The translations under genes and the position numbers were made by a program. Below the pieces are notes generated by a model. That model was not told where the DNA came from. It made no database searches and was given only the letters and a program-made list of their open reading frames with translations. This document shows, in pieces, positions 57,386 through 60,000 of a stretch of 60,000 bases of DNA. This DNA is from Strigamia acuminata (lineage: Eukaryota; Arthropoda; Chilopoda; Geophilomorpha; Linotaeniidae), in NCBI GenBank assembly GCA_949358305.1, contig OX442316.1:18478001-18538000 (forward strand). Direction: 5' to 3'. Position 1 is the stretch's first letter. Each line of letters opens with the position of its first letter.

Positions 57386-57483
57386 TGTGTGTGTGTGTGT
57401 GTGTGTGTGCAGTGCGCACGACGACGAGGGCAGGAGCAGGGGCTGCGGCTGCGGCTGCTCTGCTCTGCTCTGCTCTGCTCTGC
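57386..57483. repeat. Compound (TG)n and (CTGCT)n microsatellite
   Basis: Twelve TG units (57386-57409) and, after a short GC-rich spacer containing three GGCTGC units, five CTGCT units (57455-57483). The long minus-strand open frame here (57067-57573) is largely an artefact of reading these repeats. Confidence 0.92.
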
Positions 57484-60000
57484 ACTTTCCATCTTGGTAA
57501 TGACAGGCAATGCCTTTACTGCTGAGTGCATGATGGCCAAGAATAACAGGGTTCTGCTTTCTTCTTCGTGCACTGGGATTATTTATTTTTTAAAAATCCC
57601 TCCGAGGAAGATTCTTTTATGTATAGAGCTCGGGCAAACTACTTTAAAGTTTGTGTCTTCACTAGGGAAATTATGCATGGATACTTTACACTTTTTATTC
57701 ACTTTTGCAAATTTAATTTAAACTTAAATTTTAAAGCCGCTCGGATTTTTTTTTTTTTTTTTACTACTGATGTATTTCTGTATTAAATATTAAATATGGA
57801 TGTTTTCCAGTTTAATTGATCATCATTCATGGCGATGTCCCGGTTATTAATGTCTTTTTTTTTTCTTTGGCGTTTTTTTGATGGATGGAATGGAGTGTCA
57901 CCACCAGCTCACTCGACGACGAAAATGTAATTTGGTGAATCAAGATATCGCGGGCAGAAATAAAAAGAGTCGCAATGTGTCCAGGAAAGCTTCGACGACA
58001 ATCTTGACCCATTTCGAATTGGCTAAAAGAGCGCATGAAAACAAACCCACAGGAACGACCGGAATCGAAACAAAAGAAGCAGAGGCAATAAAATGAAAGC
58101 CAAGATCTAAATTGGAAGTAGCGAAAGCTCCGGTTTGCCAATATCAAACTATCCTAGTGTACGCTACGTTGTGCTGTGCTATCCTGTGCCATCCTAGATG
58201 GAAAAGCACGAGATAGATATATATATATACAGAGAGAGAGAGAGTGAGAGAGGACGCAGAGATGGATTTTTATTAAGTCGCGATGATATCGTGGAGTGCA
58301 ATTGCGTTTCGACCAATCATGATTACGCTGATAATCGATGCGATTTGGGATTTGTGCCAACTGCCAATGCTCGATGAGATTAATTAAATGTGGCGTTGTT
58401 TTGCGATACAGATTCGAGTGGCAGTGATATCGCAAATGACTAATTCGATCCGTGCAATGCAAATTGCGTTTGTACGCTTTGGTAATTTGATTTGGAATGG
58501 CGAGCGATTAACGTCAGCTGTTGGTTTTCTCACATTTGTTGGGGAAAGTGGAAAGTGGGAATGATACGAGTTGTGTCCTGGTGTTTTTATTTTATTTTTT
58601 CATGCCGCTGGATTGCGATGATTTATGAAGCTTGTAGCGGTGCGTGCGGAGAGGTGTGTTTGCTGCAGCGATCAATGAATGACTCGTAAGGGATGCAGTG
58701 AACATAGTGAAGGCAAGGCAATGTAAGGGAAGGGAGAGAGGGAGAGAGAGAAGATGCGTCGCTTTAGAATATAAATAGTGTCGACTGAGGTTTTTTCTTG
58801 TGTCTTTCTGTGTGTGAAATGTATGCTAAGTTGGGCAGGAATTTCTTGTAAAAGTCCAGCGGGAGACATTGACAGTGAAGCTTTTACTTTTATGCAAGAT
58901 CAGGAAGCGGAATATTGTGCACGAAAAATGGCGGCGGCGAATCTCTAGGGAAATAGTACATATTCTCACAAAGTTTTTTTTTTTCCTTTTTTTTCTTTCT
59001 TTATTTTCTTCCGAAGTAAAGTTGCTGATGATTGGCGAAAAGTCGAATTTGATGATCACTTTGAAAAGATGAGGAGGATAAATTATTTGAAGATGTTGGA
59101 GTCGATGGGATTTCGTGTTTTTTTTTTGCGTTTTTTTTTGTTTTTGGGATGAAAATAATTAAGATCCATAAATTAGGATGGGAATAAATATACGTCATTT
59201 AACGGTTAAGTGATTCTTTTAATGGGCACTTTTTGGGACGAAAATTTATGAGTTTTTTTTTTTAAACACGAGCATCGTGCAATAAAACGTAAAATCTCGT
59301 GCTGATATGAAAATGGGACGTGAAAAGTGGTTTAATGTTGGAATAAAATTCAAAATGGAGTTTTAATACAATTTAAATACCATTAAAATAATAAAAATGC
59401 AAAAAAAAAATAATAAAATAAAAAACTGCAGCCAATCGCAGAAGCGATCTTTTAGCATGCGATTAAAGAGATACATTAAATATGTAAAATCAATTTAGAA
59501 AATCTTCGCTGTCCGCACTTGGAAGTTGAAATTTAGGCAGTGAGAAAATGGAATTAATTAGGCGCCATATTAAAATGGAGTCTAATATTCATAAATCAGT
59601 ATGGGATAAGTATGTGATCATTTTCGCTAATTTAATTAGAGTTAATGGCTTTTTCAAATTGAAATTACAAGAAATATTTACACCGTAGGCTTTAGTGCTA
59701 ATATCGGCTGGAATCTCTCAAAGCGGTTTAGTAATTTCTAATTCCTTTTGAAGTTTTTCTTTTTCTTCTCAAAGAAAGATGTAATGGAAGTCATAAAAAT
59801 TTTAAAATCTGGAAACCGGATCATTTTCGAAAAGTATTTTTCTGTTTAAAGCGAAAGTTTGAAATGAACAACGTTAAAAGTGATGGATTCAACATCAAAG
59901 AGCAAAATTTGGAGGTTTATGAGGCATTTTCACCTGAAGCTTTGCTGGTAAAGATGTTCTGCTGTGTGATTGAACGTTGACAGAAAATGACATTTTTGTA
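57484..60000. other. Intron 2, last 2.5 kb of the window
   Basis: AT-rich intron with a T-rich run near 57748-57762, a compound (TA)n(AG)n microsatellite at 58218-58252, T tracts near 58974-58993 and 59119-59140, and an A-rich tract at 59400-59425. No exon signal before the window ends. Confidence 0.6.
58218..58252. repeat. Compound (TA)n(AG)n microsatellite
   Basis: Six TA units followed by about eleven AG units with one interruption. Confidence 0.95.

Larger units (their letters stand above)
37777..60000 (+). other. Intron 2 of the Dscam-family gene (over 22.2 kb, continues past the window)
   Basis: Starts with donor GTAGGA after GCAG. No acceptor followed by an Ig-like frame (Cys...Trp...Tyr-x-Cys) is visible on the + strand before 60000, so exon C lies beyond the window. 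The T/G strand bias and poly-T tracts of intron 1 continue, consistent with the same transcription unit. Confidence 0.75.

Noticed and set aside
57067-57573. 168-codon minus-strand open frame
   Set aside because: It crosses the (TG)n and (CTGCT)n repeats, which lack stops in this frame and lengthen it artificially; the translation is low-complexity there.
37777-60000. Cluster of alternative Ig exons expected in arthropod Dscam genes
   Set aside because: I looked for repeated Ig-like frames (Cys, Trp, Tyr-x-Cys) on the + strand and found none, so any cluster is outside the window.
1-60000. tRNA genes, rRNA fragments, CRISPR arrays
   Set aside because: No B-box-type GGTTCGAATC context with a plausible cloverleaf was found, no rRNA-like segment, and the only regular repeats are microsatellites and minisatellites without unique spacers.

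Overview
This is a eukaryotic genomic window, almost certainly from an arthropod, and it is about 99% non-coding. The only gene I can support is the 5' end of a Dscam-family gene (Down syndrome cell adhesion molecule) on the + strand. Two coding exons are visible. Exon A (333-405) encodes a signal peptide. Exon B (37456-37776) encodes the first immunoglobulin domain and carries the family hallmark around PFRAEDY...VHATTYKC. Both junctions are phase 1, so A joins B cleanly through a split valine codon. The introns are very large: intron 1 is about 37.05 kb, and intron 2 runs from 37777 past the window end (over 22.2 kb). The Ig sequence looks like arthropod Dscam, and the intron sizes argue for a non-drosophilid arthropod with an expanded genome. 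I cannot name the species or say which Dscam paralogue this is.

Layout. Bases 1-332 are promoter and 5'UTR sequence, GC- and CpG-richer than what follows, with a possible 3' splice site at 79-100 and a 39-codon upstream ORF. Bases 406-37455 are intron 1: AT-rich, T/G-biased on the + strand, full of poly-T tracts and microsatellites. Landmarks in intron 1 are two related palindromic repeats (about 2.45 and 10.06 kb), a 25-bp minisatellite (4.2 kb), a repeat-dense block at 13.2-15.3 kb with two inverted-repeat pairs, and a fragment shared between 14.4 and 18.0 kb. Further on come a 71-bp direct repeat (24.6-24.8 kb), a 905-bp hAT-type foldback transposon with a perfect 8-bp target duplication (32643-33547), and a 10-unit minisatellite containing TGACGTTT 0.6 kb before exon B (36.7-36.9 kb). 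Bases 37777-60000 are intron 2, of similar texture, with another GTTTACATG inverted repeat at 38.5 kb and a GCGATT-rich repeat at 51.9 kb.

What is absent. I see no convincing second gene, tRNA, rRNA, CRISPR array or intact transposase. Open frames up to about 168 codons occur on both strands but match nothing I recognise; they sit in GC-richer or low-complexity patches and are best read as chance. No further Ig exons and no alternative-exon cluster appear in intron 2, so any such cluster lies beyond the window. I found no previously undescribed system. The points worth a second look are the repeat structures, the size of the introns, the strand asymmetry and a few candidate regulatory patches.
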